Below are positions 1 to 8,049 of a DNA stretch of 64,000 nt, in pieces. The DNA lies in contig JALKFA010000001.1 in NCBI GenBank assembly GCA_024169445.1, positions 558,001 through 622,000 of the forward strand, read 5' to 3'. The stretch comes from Buttiauxella agrestis ATCC 33320. Its GTDB lineage: Bacteria > Pseudomonadota > Gammaproteobacteria > Enterobacterales > Enterobacteriaceae. Position numbers and translations under genes: made by a program. Numbering within the stretch: position 1 is the stretch's first letter; the number at the start of each line of letters is the position of its first letter. The notes beneath the pieces are model-generated. The model searched no databases, was not told the DNA's origin, and was given only the letters and a program-made list of their open reading frames with translations.

Positions 1-10
1 TCTTGCGTAA
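1..10 (+). CDS. dusB: Probable last codons of dusB (tRNA-dihydrouridine synthase B)
   Basis: Only two sense codons (Leu, Ala) and a TAA stop at 8-10 are visible. The call rests on position: in E. coli and relatives dusB lies directly upstream of fis in one operon, about 25 bp before the fis start, which matches this spacing. The sequence itself is too short to identify the protein. Confidence 0.45.
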
Positions 11-35
11 TTAGAAATAAAGAGCTGACAGAACT

Positions 36-332
36 ATGTTCGAACAACGCGTAAATTCTGACGTACTAACCGTTTCCACCGTTAACTCACAGGATCAGGT
101 TACCCAAAAACCTCTTCGTGACTCCGTGAAACAAGCACTGAAGAACTATTTTGCTCAACTGAATGGTCAAGATGTTAGTGATCTGTATGAGCTGGTATTG
201 GCTGAAGTAGAGCAGCCATTGTTGGACATGGTGATGCAATACACCCGTGGCAACCAAACCCGCGCTGCCCTGATGATGGGCATCAACCGTGGCACGCTGC
301 GTAAAAAATTGAAAAAATACGGCATGAACTGA
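36..332 (+). CDS. fis: DNA-binding protein Fis
   Basis: Fis is a small homodimeric nucleoid protein that bends DNA. It activates rRNA P1 promoters, stimulates Hin/Gin-type invertases and changes DNA topology in fast-growing cells. The 98-residue length is exactly that of E. coli Fis. The C-terminal quarter (about residues 74-98) carries the helix-turn-helix around [17 protein letters not shown]; the N-terminal arm used for invertase contact and the dimer helices precede it. The protein is nearly identical to the E. coli one. It probably ends the dusB-fis operon and is followed by a strong intrinsic terminator. The rRNA operon in this same window (P1 at 14239-14266) is a likely regulatory target. 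Confidence 0.98.
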   Translation: MFEQRVNSDVLTVSTVNSQDQVTQKPLRDSVKQALKNYFAQLNGQDVSDLYELVLAEVEQPLLDMVMQYTRGNQTRAALMMGINRGTLRKKLKKYGMN

Positions 333-356
333 TATTAATCAGTTAAGTTGTTGTTT

Positions 357-393
357 AAAAAGGCGCTACTCGGCATGGGGAAGCGCCTTTTTT
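357..393 (+). terminator. Intrinsic terminator of the dusB-fis operon
   Basis: An 11-base arm (AAAAAGGCGCT, 357-367) pairs perfectly with AGCGCCTTTTT (382-392) around a 14-base loop and runs into six T residues. It lies 25 bp after the fis stop. Confidence 0.9.
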
Positions 394-701
394 AATCTCT
401 GAGAGTATCAAAATAAGCCTGGTTCTTCCGGGAAGTGGAGTAGATAAAGGAACTATGGGTTGCTGGTGGTCATGGAAGAAAGTTATTTATCAGGGAAATA
501 GCGTTCCATGCTAAGAAATCCGGGGAATTATGACATCAATTGCATTTATATGCTTAAATCTTAATTATGAAAAATGGTATTCAACAATCCTTTAGACGAA
601 ATGACATTATTGTTGATTTAAAACTCACAAAACAAATGAATACAAAACATAATATTCACCACGTGAATCAAGTTATTAATTGAAACAACTTACTTCATTT
701 T
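394..701. other. AT-rich intergenic stretch without a firm gene
   Basis: About 308 bp between the fis terminator and the next gene. It becomes strongly AT-rich after about position 540. The only coding candidate is a 19-codon Trp-rich reading frame (455-514). No RNA gene, repeat or recognisable remnant of the genes that E. coli carries here (yhdJ, acrEF) was seen. Confidence 0.5.
455..514 (+). CDS. Possible 19-residue Trp-rich small protein (unverified)
   Basis: The frame ATG(455)-TAA(512-514) translates to a peptide starting MGCWWSWKK, with three Trp in the first seven residues and Cys at positions 3 and 19. AAAGGA lies just before the ATG but only about 3 nt away, closer than is optimal. 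I do not recognise the peptide. A random 19-codon frame is common, so this is listed as a candidate only. Confidence 0.15.
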   Translation: MGCWWSWKKVIYQGNSVPC

Positions 702-968
702 TCAATGAGTAAATTCATTTCCTTCCAGTAACTTTTGCATTAGCCTTAACTCCTTCTTATATACATATCTTAATTGTTCTCCGAAAGGACGGGCATCATG
801 CGAATCGAAAAAAACCAGACAAGGAAATGATTCTGGTAACGATTCTTGCAGGATAGACTCCAGTTCTTCGTCAGTGAATATTGAGGGGTTCAGAGGGCAG
901 CTGTTAATACGCAGATAATCTTGTATAAACCATTTTTCAAACTTGGACTTATCGGTCAGGAGTTTCAT
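702..968 (-). CDS. Hypothetical protein, 88 aa
   Basis: I do not recognise this protein. It is soluble-looking, with mixed charge and no signal peptide or membrane segment: a basic N-terminus, an acidic centre (DEELESILQESLPES) and a basic helical C-terminus. A good ribosome-binding site (AGAAGG) stands about 4 nt before the ATG, which supports translation. It is divergent from the LysR-type regulator at 1109 with a 140-bp shared upstream region, the common arrangement for a LysR regulator and a target gene, but no function follows from that. Base composition is clearly more AT-rich than the core genes, suggesting acquisition by transfer together with the regulator. Confidence 0.5.
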   Translation of the reverse strand: MKLLTDKSKFEKWFIQDYLRINSCPLNPSIFTDEELESILQESLPESFPCLVFFDSHDARPFGEQLRYVYKKELRLMQKLLEGNEFTH

Positions 969-1108
969 TAAACCTTCTTTTAATTTGCGCGTTGAAGGCC
1001 ATTATTAGGCCGTCTTCTGGACCCATACACAATAGAAGTTTTTAGAAGTCGCGCTTTAAAAAACTTTATAGTACATAGTAAATATATGATTTTATAGGAA
1101 GTTAAATT
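969..1108. promoter_or_regulatory. Divergent promoter region of the hypothetical gene and the LysR-type regulator
   Basis: The 140-bp region separates two divergent starts. It contains an inverted repeat GGCC-N7-GGCC (997-1011, extended by AA/TT outside), a possible regulator site. The repeat does not closely match the usual T-N11-A box, so the assignment is tentative. Confidence 0.3.
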
Positions 1109-1993
1109 GTGAGCAATAAATTCGACTACAACCTAATCAAAACGCTGGTGATGATTTTTGAAACAAAAAGTATGACTAAATCAGCTCAGGCCCTTGGGAT
1201 ATCGTCGCCGACACTAACATACTCATTAAATAAACTACGTGATTATTATCATGACGTCCTTTTTATCAAATCAGCCAGAGGGCTAAAAGCAACTCCAGTT
1301 GCCAGCCAGCTCTATCCATCCTTTAAGAAAATTGACGAAGAAATATCACATTCAATTATCATTAGTGGTAGCAACCAAACGGAAGTATCTAACATATTCA
1401 TTCGAACCAATACTATGATTGAATATTATTTAATGAATAAATTGCTAAAAAACAATAAAATATCCGATCAGGTATCATTCACATTTAATAACCGTATCAT
1501 GCTCGAAGATCAGCGGATTACCGCTTTGGTTTCAAGAGAAGTGGATATTGATATTGGTTCTGCAATTAAATATAACCACTCTTTCATTTCTACAAGGATT
1601 GCCCAATCTAAAATTATTGGTTTGTGTCGTATGGGGCATCCGAGAATTAAAGATAACTTAAGCCTTGAACAATGGATGAACGAAGAACATGCCGTCCTAA
1701 GTTCAGCTGAAACCAATGCGTACCTACCCGAAAAACTGTATGCAAACTCTCACCAGAGGATTATCCGTTATCGATCAAACTCCCTACTCAACATGCTGCA
1801 TTGTATTGAAAAGAGTGACTTTGTCATGTTCTTCCCTGAATTTTTACTAAAACACATTCCTGAGTACTTTAATCTTCATTGTGTCACTATCCCATGGATG
1901 GAGAAAGACACACTGGATATCTACGCCTACATTCACAGTAAGGCTAAAAATGATGAACGACTTAATCGAATCATAGAATTGTTGAAGAACTGA
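1109..1993 (+). CDS. LysR-family transcriptional regulator
   Basis: A 294-residue protein, the usual length for LysR-type regulators. Residues about 5-65 form the winged helix-turn-helix: the stretch FETKSMTKSAQALGISSPT followed by LNKLRDYYHDVLFIKSARGLKATPVA matches the conserved recognition helix and wing. The remaining 220 residues are the effector-binding domain, with low similarity to named members, so the ligand is unknown. Translation starts at GTG 1109; AGGAAG lies 7 nt upstream and no better ATG exists nearby. The gene is AT-rich compared with fis and yhdV and has no counterpart at this place in E. coli K-12. It probably controls itself and perhaps the divergent small gene. Confidence 0.85.
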   Translation: MSNKFDYNLIKTLVMIFETKSMTKSAQALGISSPTLTYSLNKLRDYYHDVLFIKSARGLKATPVASQLYPSFKKIDEEISHSIIISGSNQTEVSNIFIRTNTMIEYYLMNKLLKNNKISDQVSFTFNNRIMLEDQRITALVSREVDIDIGSAIKYNHSFISTRIAQSKIIGLCRMGHPRIKDNLSLEQWMNEEHAVLSSAETNAYLPEKLYANSHQRIIRYRSNSLLNMLHCIEKSDFVMFFPEFLLKHIPEYFNLHCVTIPWMEKDTLDIYAYIHSKAKNDERLNRIIELLKN

Positions 1994-2312
1994 TAAATAA
2001 TCATAACATATTGATCAGTTAATATTTTTTCCAAAACATGATAGTTCCTTACCCGACATAACTGATTGTCGCGACATAAGATTTTTATTGTCTGAAAATT
2101 ATCATCCTTCATTTTCTCTCCATATTTACCTGCCTGAGTTCGTTTTTCTCCACTTTGTTTACACTGCACATGAATTGCAATTATTCCCCGCTCTTCACCA
2201 GACTTAGCGTAGTGATAAAGTTGCCTCATTCACCCCAACAGGTTTTTAGATAACTCTGTAGCCCTGGTGCACAAGTCGTCCCTGGACGGGGTTTGGGTTA
2301 ACGAGGTTCCAT
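1994..2312. other. Intergenic region upstream of yhdV
   Basis: A 319-bp AT-rich stretch. It contains a weak antisense reading frame that overlaps the end of the LysR gene (not accepted). TTTACA near 2158 followed 17 bp later by TTATTC is a possible but weak yhdV promoter. The last 60 bp, with the GTCGTCCCTGGACGGGG stretch, returns to the composition of the core genome. Confidence 0.35.
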
Positions 2313-2534
2313 ATGAAAAAGCTCATTGCCGCTGCGTTGCTTTCTACACTTCTGGCGGGTTGTGCGACTAACTCGCCTTGCGTACCGGTCTATGACGACC
2401 AGGGGCGTTTAGTGCATACCAATACCTGTATGAAAGGTACGACTCAGGATAACTGGGAAACCGCAGGCGCAATCGCCGGTGGTGCCGCTGCGATTGCAGG
2501 TTTAACGCTGGGTATCGTTGCGTTAACTAAATAA
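2313..2534 (+). CDS. yhdV: Small lipoprotein YhdV
   Basis: A 73-residue predicted lipoprotein. The N-terminus (MKKLIAAALLSTLLAGC) is a signal peptide ending in the lipobox LLAGC, with Cys17 as the lipidation site. A short Cys-containing polar region follows, then a Gly/Ala-rich hydrophobic C-terminal segment (about residues 51-71) of glycine-zipper type. It matches E. coli YhdV in length and position next to yhdWXYZ. Its role is not established. The start is supported by CGAGG 6-7 nt upstream. The gene stands alone, with its own terminator. Confidence 0.88.
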   Translation: MKKLIAAALLSTLLAGCATNSPCVPVYDDQGRLVHTNTCMKGTTQDNWETAGAIAGGAAAIAGLTLGIVALTK

Positions 2535-2556
2535 GTATTCCGTTCGAATCAGCAAC

Positions 2557-2584
2557 AGCGCGCCTGACCAGGGCGCGCTTTTTT
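2557..2584 (+). terminator. Intrinsic terminator of yhdV
   Basis: An 8-bp GC-rich stem (AGCGCGCC 2557-2564 with GGCGCGCT 2572-2579) has a 7-base loop and is followed by a run of T. Confidence 0.9.
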
Positions 2585-2812
2585 ATTGGGAAAATCCGTC
2601 TGCATCGTTTAAGTGCAAGCAAAAATAGGCCCTTCCTTTTTTAGTCATCAGCTCTGCTTTTTTAGCGTGAAACAAATCACTCAGTTTCGTACTTTTTTGT
2701 TTTGTTGCATCAACAGCCGTGATGCCTCTCACACCCTTGCATTAATAGCACCCCAGCTAATATTAACGTCAGAAACTACTTCTTTTCATATGATCAAAAA
2801 CTGAAACTTTTT

Positions 2813-2860
2813 TGTGCTGAAATGTGGCGTAGGTTTCATTTTTGCACCGTTTCAGGGCGC
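2813..2860 (+). promoter_or_regulatory. Candidate NtrC enhancer boxes
   Basis: TGCACC-N5-AGGGCGC at 2843-2860 resembles the dyad TGCACC-N-GGTGCA bound by NtrC. A weaker match lies at 2813-2830. Their centres are about 107 and 137 bp before the start point predicted from the sigma-54 box, close to the -108/-140 arrangement known for glnA. The second half of the main site is imperfect and the upstream box is weak. Confidence 0.45.
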
Positions 2861-2932
2861 TGTGTGCGATTTTTCCTGTCTACACTCAGCTAACTGCGAC
2901 GCGTGGTACACGCATACCGCGACTCGCAATCT

Positions 2933-2948
2933 TGGCACTCCCTTTGCT
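2933..2948 (+). promoter_or_regulatory. Sigma-54 (-24/-12) promoter of yhdWXYZ
   Basis: TGGCACTCCCTTTGCT fits the RpoN consensus TGGCAC-N5-TTGCW. The invariant GG (2934-2935) and GC (2946-2947) are separated by exactly 10 bases. The start would be near 2959, about 80 bp before the yhdW ATG. In E. coli the yhdWXYZ genes belong to the NtrC/RpoN nitrogen-limitation regulon. Confidence 0.85.
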
Positions 2949-3039
2949 TTAACCAGACTGGCAGATGCCACAGACAGGAAAAACGACGCCACGCTAGCGT
3001 CAATACTTATAACGATAATTTCGCCACACAGGATGCATT

Positions 3040-4065
3040 ATGAAAAAGACAATACTCTCCACTCTGGTCGCAGCCGGTGCATTATTCGCAATCGTCGGCC
3101 AGGCTCACGCTGGGACCACGTTTGAAGCGGTAAAAAAGAAAGGTTTTGTGCAATGTGGGATTAGCGATGGTCTGCCAGGTTTTTCCTATGCTGATGCCAA
3201 TGGTAAGTTTACCGGCATTGATGTAGACGTTTGTCGCGGCGTTGCGGCTGCGGTATTTGGTGATGCATCGAAAGTGAAATACACCCCACTGACGGCGAAA
3301 GAGCGTTTTACCGCGCTGCAATCTGGTGAAGTGGACATTCTGTCACGTAATACCACCTGGACTTCCTCACGCGATGCCGGGATGGGCATGATGTTTACTG
3401 GCGTGACTTATTACGATGGCATCGGCTTCCTGACGCACAACAAAGCAGATCTGAAGAGCGCTAAAGAGCTGGATGGTGCGACTGTATGTATTCAGGCTGG
3501 TACTGATACTGAATTGAACGTGGCCGATTACTTCAAAGCAAACAATATGAAGTACACCCCAGTGACGTTCGACCGCTCCGATGAATCAGCTAAGGCGCTG
3601 GAATCAGGCCGCTGCGATACTCTGGCTTCCGACCAGTCACAACTCTATGCGCTTCGTATCAAACTCAGCACTCCAGGCGAATGGGTAGTTCTTCCTGAAG
3701 TGATTTCAAAAGAACCTTTAGGCCCAGTAGTCCGCCGTGGTGATGAAGACTGGTTCTCCATTGTACGCTGGACTTTGTTCGCCATGCTGAACGCCGAAGA
3801 AATGGGTATTGATTCTAAAAACGTTGACCAGATGGCCGCTAATCCAACAACACCAGATATGGCACACCTGTTAGGTAAAGAAGGTGACTTTGGTAAAGAC
3901 CTGAAACTCGACAATAAATGGGCGTACAACATCGTCAAACAAGTGGGTAACTACGCTGAAATTTTCGAGCATAACGTAGGCTCTGAAAGCCCCCTGAAGA
4001 TCAAACGTGGACAGAACAACCTGTGGAACAAAGGCGGTATTCAGTACGCACCACCGGTTCGCTAA
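3040..4065 (+). CDS. yhdW: Polar amino-acid ABC transporter, periplasmic binding protein
   Basis: A 341-residue solute-binding protein of family 3 (AapJ/YhdW group). The N-terminal 24 residues, ending in GQAHA, form a Sec signal peptide, so the mature protein begins near Gly25. It captures polar amino acids in the periplasm and delivers them to YhdX/YhdY. The family features are the early KKKGFVQCGIS strand and the central SRNTTWTSSRD motif. It is the first gene of yhdWXYZ, read from the sigma-54 promoter upstream, which points to scavenging under nitrogen limitation. A perfect hairpin separates it from yhdX. The exact substrate is inferred from the family. Confidence 0.93.
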   Translation: MKKTILSTLVAAGALFAIVGQAHAGTTFEAVKKKGFVQCGISDGLPGFSYADANGKFTGIDVDVCRGVAAAVFGDASKVKYTPLTAKERFTALQSGEVDILSRNTTWTSSRDAGMGMMFTGVTYYDGIGFLTHNKADLKSAKELDGATVCIQAGTDTELNVADYFKANNMKYTPVTFDRSDESAKALESGRCDTLASDQSQLYALRIKLSTPGEWVVLPEVISKEPLGPVVRRGDEDWFSIVRWTLFAMLNAEEMGIDSKNVDQMAANPTTPDMAHLLGKEGDFGKDLKLDNKWAYNIVKQVGNYAEIFEHNVGSESPLKIKRGQNNLWNKGGIQYAPPVR

Positions 4066-4080
4066 GCGAGACGTCAGAAA

Positions 4081-4104
4081 TGGGCACTACTGTTGTAGTG
4101 CCCA
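4081..4104 (+). repeat. Perfect intercistronic hairpin between yhdW and yhdX
   Basis: TGGGCACTAC (4081-4090), loop TGTT, GTAGTGCCCA (4095-4104): a 10-bp perfect stem with a 4-base loop and no following T run. Such hairpins after binding-protein genes commonly protect the upstream mRNA from 3' decay, giving more binding protein than permease. Confidence 0.8.
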
Positions 4105-4135
4105 AAGTTTGAGTTTATGTAACTGAGGTTCGCTT

Positions 4136-5317
4136 ATGCCCCATCGCCGCCCACTCGTAAAAGGGGATATCTCCTTTTCAAATCCTGCGGTTCGTGCGTG
4201 GCTGTATCAGATTATTGCGGTCGTCATCGTCGCTGGCATCGCCATTTACCTGATACACAACACCGTCACCAACCTTAGCAATCGTGGCATTACCTCCGGT
4301 TTTGCATTTTTGGATCGCAGCGCAGGCTTCGGTATCGTTCAGCATCTCATTGATTATGAACAGGGTGATACTTATGGCCGGGTATTTGTGGTCGGCCTGC
4401 TAAATACCCTGTTGGTTTCTGCGTTATGCATCGTATTCGCTTCATTTATCGGCTTCTTTCTCGGTTTAGCCCGGCTTTCCGATAACTGGCTTCTACGCAA
4501 ACTTTCTACTTTTTATATCGAGACATTCCGCAATATCCCTCCTTTATTGCAGATTTTCTTTTGGTATTTTGCGGTACTGCGCAACTTACCTGGCCCCCGT
4601 CAGGCGGTTAATGCCTTTGATCTTCTCTTTCTGAGCAACCGTGGGCTTTATATTCCTTCTCCGCAAATTGGTGAAGGAGCACTGGCCTTTATTGCTGCTA
4701 TTGCGGCTGCATTGGTCCTTTCTGCAGGACTGTATCGATATAACAAAATGCACCAGATAAAAACTGGGCAATTGCGCCGTACATGGCCTTTCGCTTTGGG
4801 TTTATTGATATTGCTGCCGATTGTTGCTCAATGGATTTTCGGCGCAGCACTGCACTGGGATGTCCCAGCTTTGCGCGGTTTTAACTTCCGTGGCGGCATG
4901 GTACTTATTCCTGAGCTTGCGGCATTAACTCTCGCTTTGTCGGTTTATACCTCCGCTTTTATTGCCGAAATTATTCGTGCCGGAATCCAGTCTGTCCCTT
5001 ATGGTCAGCACGAAGCGGCGCGCTCATTAGGGATACCCAACCCGGTCACATTGCGCCAGGTCATCATTCCTCAAGCCATGCGCGTGATCATTCCACCGCT
5101 CACCAGTCAGTACCTCAATATCGTGAAAAACTCCTCTCTGGCGGCCGCTATTGGCTATCCGGATATGGTTTCGTTGTTCGCAGGAACAGTACTCAACCAG
5201 ACCGGTCAAGCCATTGAAACCATTGCCATAACGATGTCGGTTTACCTAATTATCAGCCTGACTATTTCGTTACTAATGAATATCTATAACCGGCGAATTG
5301 CCCTGGTTGAGCGCTAA
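4136..5317 (+). CDS. yhdX: Polar amino-acid ABC transporter permease
   Basis: A 393-residue inner-membrane permease of the HisM/AapQ type, the same length as E. coli YhdX. One membrane helix lies near residues 20-42, a second group starts about residue 85, and a large loop follows. The EAA loop, which couples to the ATPase, is in the C-terminal third (AGIQSVPYGQHEAARSLGIP, about residues 282-301). It pairs with YhdY to form the channel. It lies 70 bp after yhdW, with 9 bp to yhdY. The N-terminal region is much longer than in HisM-type permeases, as is usual for the Aap branch. Confidence 0.93.
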   Translation: MPHRRPLVKGDISFSNPAVRAWLYQIIAVVIVAGIAIYLIHNTVTNLSNRGITSGFAFLDRSAGFGIVQHLIDYEQGDTYGRVFVVGLLNTLLVSALCIVFASFIGFFLGLARLSDNWLLRKLSTFYIETFRNIPPLLQIFFWYFAVLRNLPGPRQAVNAFDLLFLSNRGLYIPSPQIGEGALAFIAAIAAALVLSAGLYRYNKMHQIKTGQLRRTWPFALGLLILLPIVAQWIFGAALHWDVPALRGFNFRGGMVLIPELAALTLALSVYTSAFIAEIIRAGIQSVPYGQHEAARSLGIPNPVTLRQVIIPQAMRVIIPPLTSQYLNIVKNSSLAAAIGYPDMVSLFAGTVLNQTGQAIETIAITMSVYLIISLTISLLMNIYNRRIALVER

Positions 5318-5326
5318 GGAATTACG

Positions 5327-6427
5327 ATGACAAAAGCATTAGTGTCACATCACGCGCGCCCAAAGGCTGTTCGCTCAGGTGCCGTACAGTGGGCTCGTAA
5401 GAATCTTTTTTCCAGCTGGTCTAATAGCTTACTGACTATTTTCTGCTTGTGGATGATGTGGGAACTGATTCCGCCATTGTTGAATTGGACGATTTTCCAG
5501 GCTAATTGGATTGGTGATAGCCGTGCTGACTGCACAAAAGAGGGGGCTTGCTGGGTGTTTATCCACGCACGTTTCGGGCAGTTTATGTATGGGTTATACC
5601 CGCATGATCAACGCTGGCGAATTAACCTTGCTCTGCTTATTGGCCTGGCTTCTATCATCCCAATGTTCTGGAATGCGATGCCTCGCCGTGGCCGTTACAT
5701 CGCCGCATGGGCAGTCATCTATCCTCTGGTTGTTTGGGGTTTGCTATACGGCGGCTTTTTAGGTCTGGATCGTGTCGAAACTCGCCAGTGGGGAGGGTTA
5801 ACTTTAACGCTTATCATCGCGTCAGTGGGGATTGCCGGTGCGTTACCGTTGGGGATCTTACTGGCCTTAGGCCGCCGTTCGACAATGCCCGTGGTTAGAA
5901 TTTTGTCGGTGGTCTTTATCGAGTTCTGGCGTGGCGTACCGTTAATCACCGTCTTGTTTATGTCATCCGTCATGCTGCCACTGTTTCTTTCTGAAGGGAC
6001 AAGCATCGACAAACTTATCCGTGCATTGGTTGGCGTGATCCTTTTCCAGTCCGCTTATGTCGCAGAAGTTGTACGTGGCGGTTTGCAGGCGCTACCAAAA
6101 GGGCAGTACGAAGCCGCAGAGTCTCTGGCACTGGGATACTGGAAAACCCAGGGATTAGTGATCCTGCCGCAGGCATTAAAGATGGTCATTCCAGGCCTGG
6201 TTAACACCATCATTGCACTATTTAAAGACACCAGTCTGGTGATCATTATTGGTTTGTTTGATCTGTTTAGCAGCGTACAGCAAGCCACTGTTGATCCTGC
6301 ATGGCTGGGGATGTCGACCGAAGGCTACGTCTTCGCAGCCCTCATCTACTGGATTTTCTGTTTCAGTATGTCGCGTTACAGCCAGCATCTTGAAAAACGT
6401 TTTAACACCGGACGAACACCGCACTGA
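5327..6427 (+). CDS. yhdY: Polar amino-acid ABC transporter permease
   Basis: A 366-residue partner of YhdX (AapM type). It has a hydrophobic N-terminal segment (about residues 32-52), an extracytoplasmic stretch with two Cys (DCTKEGAC), and a five-helix permease core from about residue 155. The EAA loop is near ALPKGQYEAAESLALGYW in the C-terminal third. The ATG at 5327 lies 9 bp after the yhdX stop, preceded by AAGGA. Its stop is 10 bp before yhdZ, so the permeases and the ATPase are translated as a tight unit. Confidence 0.93.
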   Translation: MTKALVSHHARPKAVRSGAVQWARKNLFSSWSNSLLTIFCLWMMWELIPPLLNWTIFQANWIGDSRADCTKEGACWVFIHARFGQFMYGLYPHDQRWRINLALLIGLASIIPMFWNAMPRRGRYIAAWAVIYPLVVWGLLYGGFLGLDRVETRQWGGLTLTLIIASVGIAGALPLGILLALGRRSTMPVVRILSVVFIEFWRGVPLITVLFMSSVMLPLFLSEGTSIDKLIRALVGVILFQSAYVAEVVRGGLQALPKGQYEAAESLALGYWKTQGLVILPQALKMVIPGLVNTIIALFKDTSLVIIIGLFDLFSSVQQATVDPAWLGMSTEGYVFAALIYWIFCFSMSRYSQHLEKRFNTGRTPH

Positions 6428-6437
6428 GGATGAATAA

Positions 6438-7196
6438 ATGAGTCAAATTACTATGCAACCCGCTGATGCGATGATCATGCTGGAGAATGTGAATAAATGG
6501 TACGGACAGTTTCACGTACTGAAAGATATCAATTTGAAGGTACAACAAGGCGAGCGCATCGTACTGTGCGGGCCTTCAGGTTCAGGTAAATCCACAACGA
6601 TACGCTGCATTAACCATCTGGAAGAGCATCAACAAGGACGTATTGTCGTTGATGGCACCGAGCTCAACGATGATTTGCGTAATATTGAGAAAGTCAGGAC
6701 TGAAGTCGGGATGGTTTTCCAACACTTTAACCTTTTCCCACACCTTACAGTGTTGCAAAACTGCACACTTGCGCCGATTTGGGTGCGTAAAATGCCCAAG
6801 AAAGAAGCTGAAGCACTCGGCATGCATTATCTGGAAAAGGTACGAATTGCTGAACATGCGCATAAATTCCCGGGGCAAATCTCCGGTGGGCAACAGCAAC
6901 GCGTAGCGATTGCTCGATCACTCTGTATGAAACCGAAAATTATGCTATTTGATGAGCCTACTTCTGCACTGGACCCAGAGATGGTTAAAGAGGTGTTGGA
7001 TACCATGATTGGCCTGGCAGAATCAGGCATGACAATGTTGTGTGTAACGCATGAAATGGGTTTTGCACGGACGGTTGCTGATAGAGTGATCTTCATGGAC
7101 CGGGGGGAAATTGTTGAACAGGCTCCTCCAAATGAGTTCTTTGCCCATCCAAAATCAGAACGCACGCGAGCATTTTTGTCTCAGGTCATTCATTGA
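6438..7196 (+). CDS. yhdZ: Polar amino-acid ABC transporter ATP-binding protein
   Basis: A 252-residue ABC ATPase (AapP/GlnQ type) that energises uptake through YhdX/YhdY. Walker [10 protein letters not shown] is at residues 45-53, the Q-loop FQHF near 94, the signature SGGQQQR at 149-155, Walker B IMLFDE at 168-173, and the switch His in CVTHEMG near 198. All catalytic motifs are intact. It is the last gene of the operon. Its TGA is followed after 2 bp by the end of an insertion sequence, so the native region beyond the gene has been split by the element. Confidence 0.96.
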   Translation: MSQITMQPADAMIMLENVNKWYGQFHVLKDINLKVQQGERIVLCGPSGSGKSTTIRCINHLEEHQQGRIVVDGTELNDDLRNIEKVRTEVGMVFQHFNLFPHLTVLQNCTLAPIWVRKMPKKEAEALGMHYLEKVRIAEHAHKFPGQISGGQQQRVAIARSLCMKPKIMLFDEPTSALDPEMVKEVLDTMIGLAESGMTMLCVTHEMGFARTVADRVIFMDRGEIVEQAPPNEFFAHPKSERTRAFLSQVIH

Positions 7197-7233
7197 TATG
7201 ACTAGTCCTGCTATAGGTTGACACTTTTCGGCC

Positions 7234-8049
7234 TTACAACGCCCGATGAACTTCATCGGGCGTTTTGTATTTTAGCGACAGATGTGGCCGCCGCGTGTTG
7301 TAGATTTCCACCGACTCCCTGACCATCTTTCTTGCCTGTCCGATATCTTCTGGCTTCCCGAGCAGATATTCCATTTTTAATATCCCGTTTACCCGTTCCG
7401 CCAGCGCATTCTGATAACAGTCATACCCGTCTGTCATCGAGCAGATGACCCCATGGCGTTGGTGTAGTGCCTGATATTCTGTTGAACAGTACTGCACACC
7501 CCGATCTGAGTGATGCACCAGTGGATGTGCTGTACGCCTGCTGACCAGCGCCATTCTGAACGCCTTAGCCACATGATGGGTATGCAGACTTTCATGCACA
7601 TGATATCCCACGATTTTTCTCGACCAGACGTCTGTTATCAGACTGAGGTACGCCGTTCCCTTACGCAGGGGAAGGTACGTGATATCCGCGACCCACACCT
7701 GCTCCGGGCGGCTGGCAACAACCTGATTTTCTCCCGCCTTCAATAAGTTAGGATGACGATAAAAGCGATGATGGCTTTGAGTCGTTTTGTGATACGCCCG
7801 TTTCGGTATTACCAGTAATCGTGCGCCACGCAGTATCTGGAACAAACGATCCCGACCGACATGGAGTGCCGGCTCTGGTTGCTGTTGCAATAAATAATGC
7901 AGTTTACGTGTCCCCAGCCGGGGCTGGTGTAGCCGGATGGTCGTCACCTGTTCAACGATATGCTGCGCCTGTCTTTCTCTTCCGCGCTCACGTTGCAGGG
8001 ATTGATACCACGCCTGTCGGCTGATCCCCATGAACCGGCAAGCACGCAT
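7234..8049 (-). CDS. IS3-family transposase OrfB (catalytic part)
   Basis: A 271-residue retroviral-integrase-fold transposase. The catalytic triad is visible as D122 (WVADITYLPL), D182 (HHSDRGVQYCS) and E218 (NALAERVNG). The second Asp and the Glu are 35 residues apart, as the DDE family requires. The N-terminal HTH_21-like region (GISRQAWYQSL) and the C-terminal YNTRRPHLSLKYKTP motif are also typical. It is normally made as a fusion with OrfA by -1 frameshifting. The ATG at 8049 overlaps the orfA stop (TAATG) and may allow some independent translation. Confidence 0.95.
   Translation of the reverse strand: MRACRFMGISRQAWYQSLQRERGRERQAQHIVEQVTTIRLHQPRLGTRKLHYLLQQQPEPALHVGRDRLFQILRGARLLVIPKRAYHKTTQSHHRFYRHPNLLKAGENQVVASRPEQVWVADITYLPLRKGTAYLSLITDVWSRKIVGYHVHESLHTHHVAKAFRMALVSRRTAHPLVHHSDRGVQYCSTEYQALHQRHGVICSMTDGYDCYQNALAERVNGILKMEYLLGKPEDIGQARKMVRESVEIYNTRRPHLSLKYKTPDEVHRAL

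Larger units (their letters stand above)
2585..3039 (+). promoter_or_regulatory. Upstream control region of yhdWXYZ
   Basis: A 455-bp gene-free region. The upstream part (2585-2800) shows nothing beyond AT-rich tracts. The downstream part holds candidate NtrC boxes and a sigma-54 promoter, listed separately. Confidence 0.6.

Noticed and set aside
1933-2229. 98-codon antisense frame overlapping the end of the LysR gene
   Set aside because: It overlaps a well-supported gene, has only a weak ribosome-binding site and no recognisable domain.
2814-3125. 103-codon frame across the yhdW promoter
   Set aside because: It covers the sigma-54 promoter and the yhdW start in another frame and has no conserved features.
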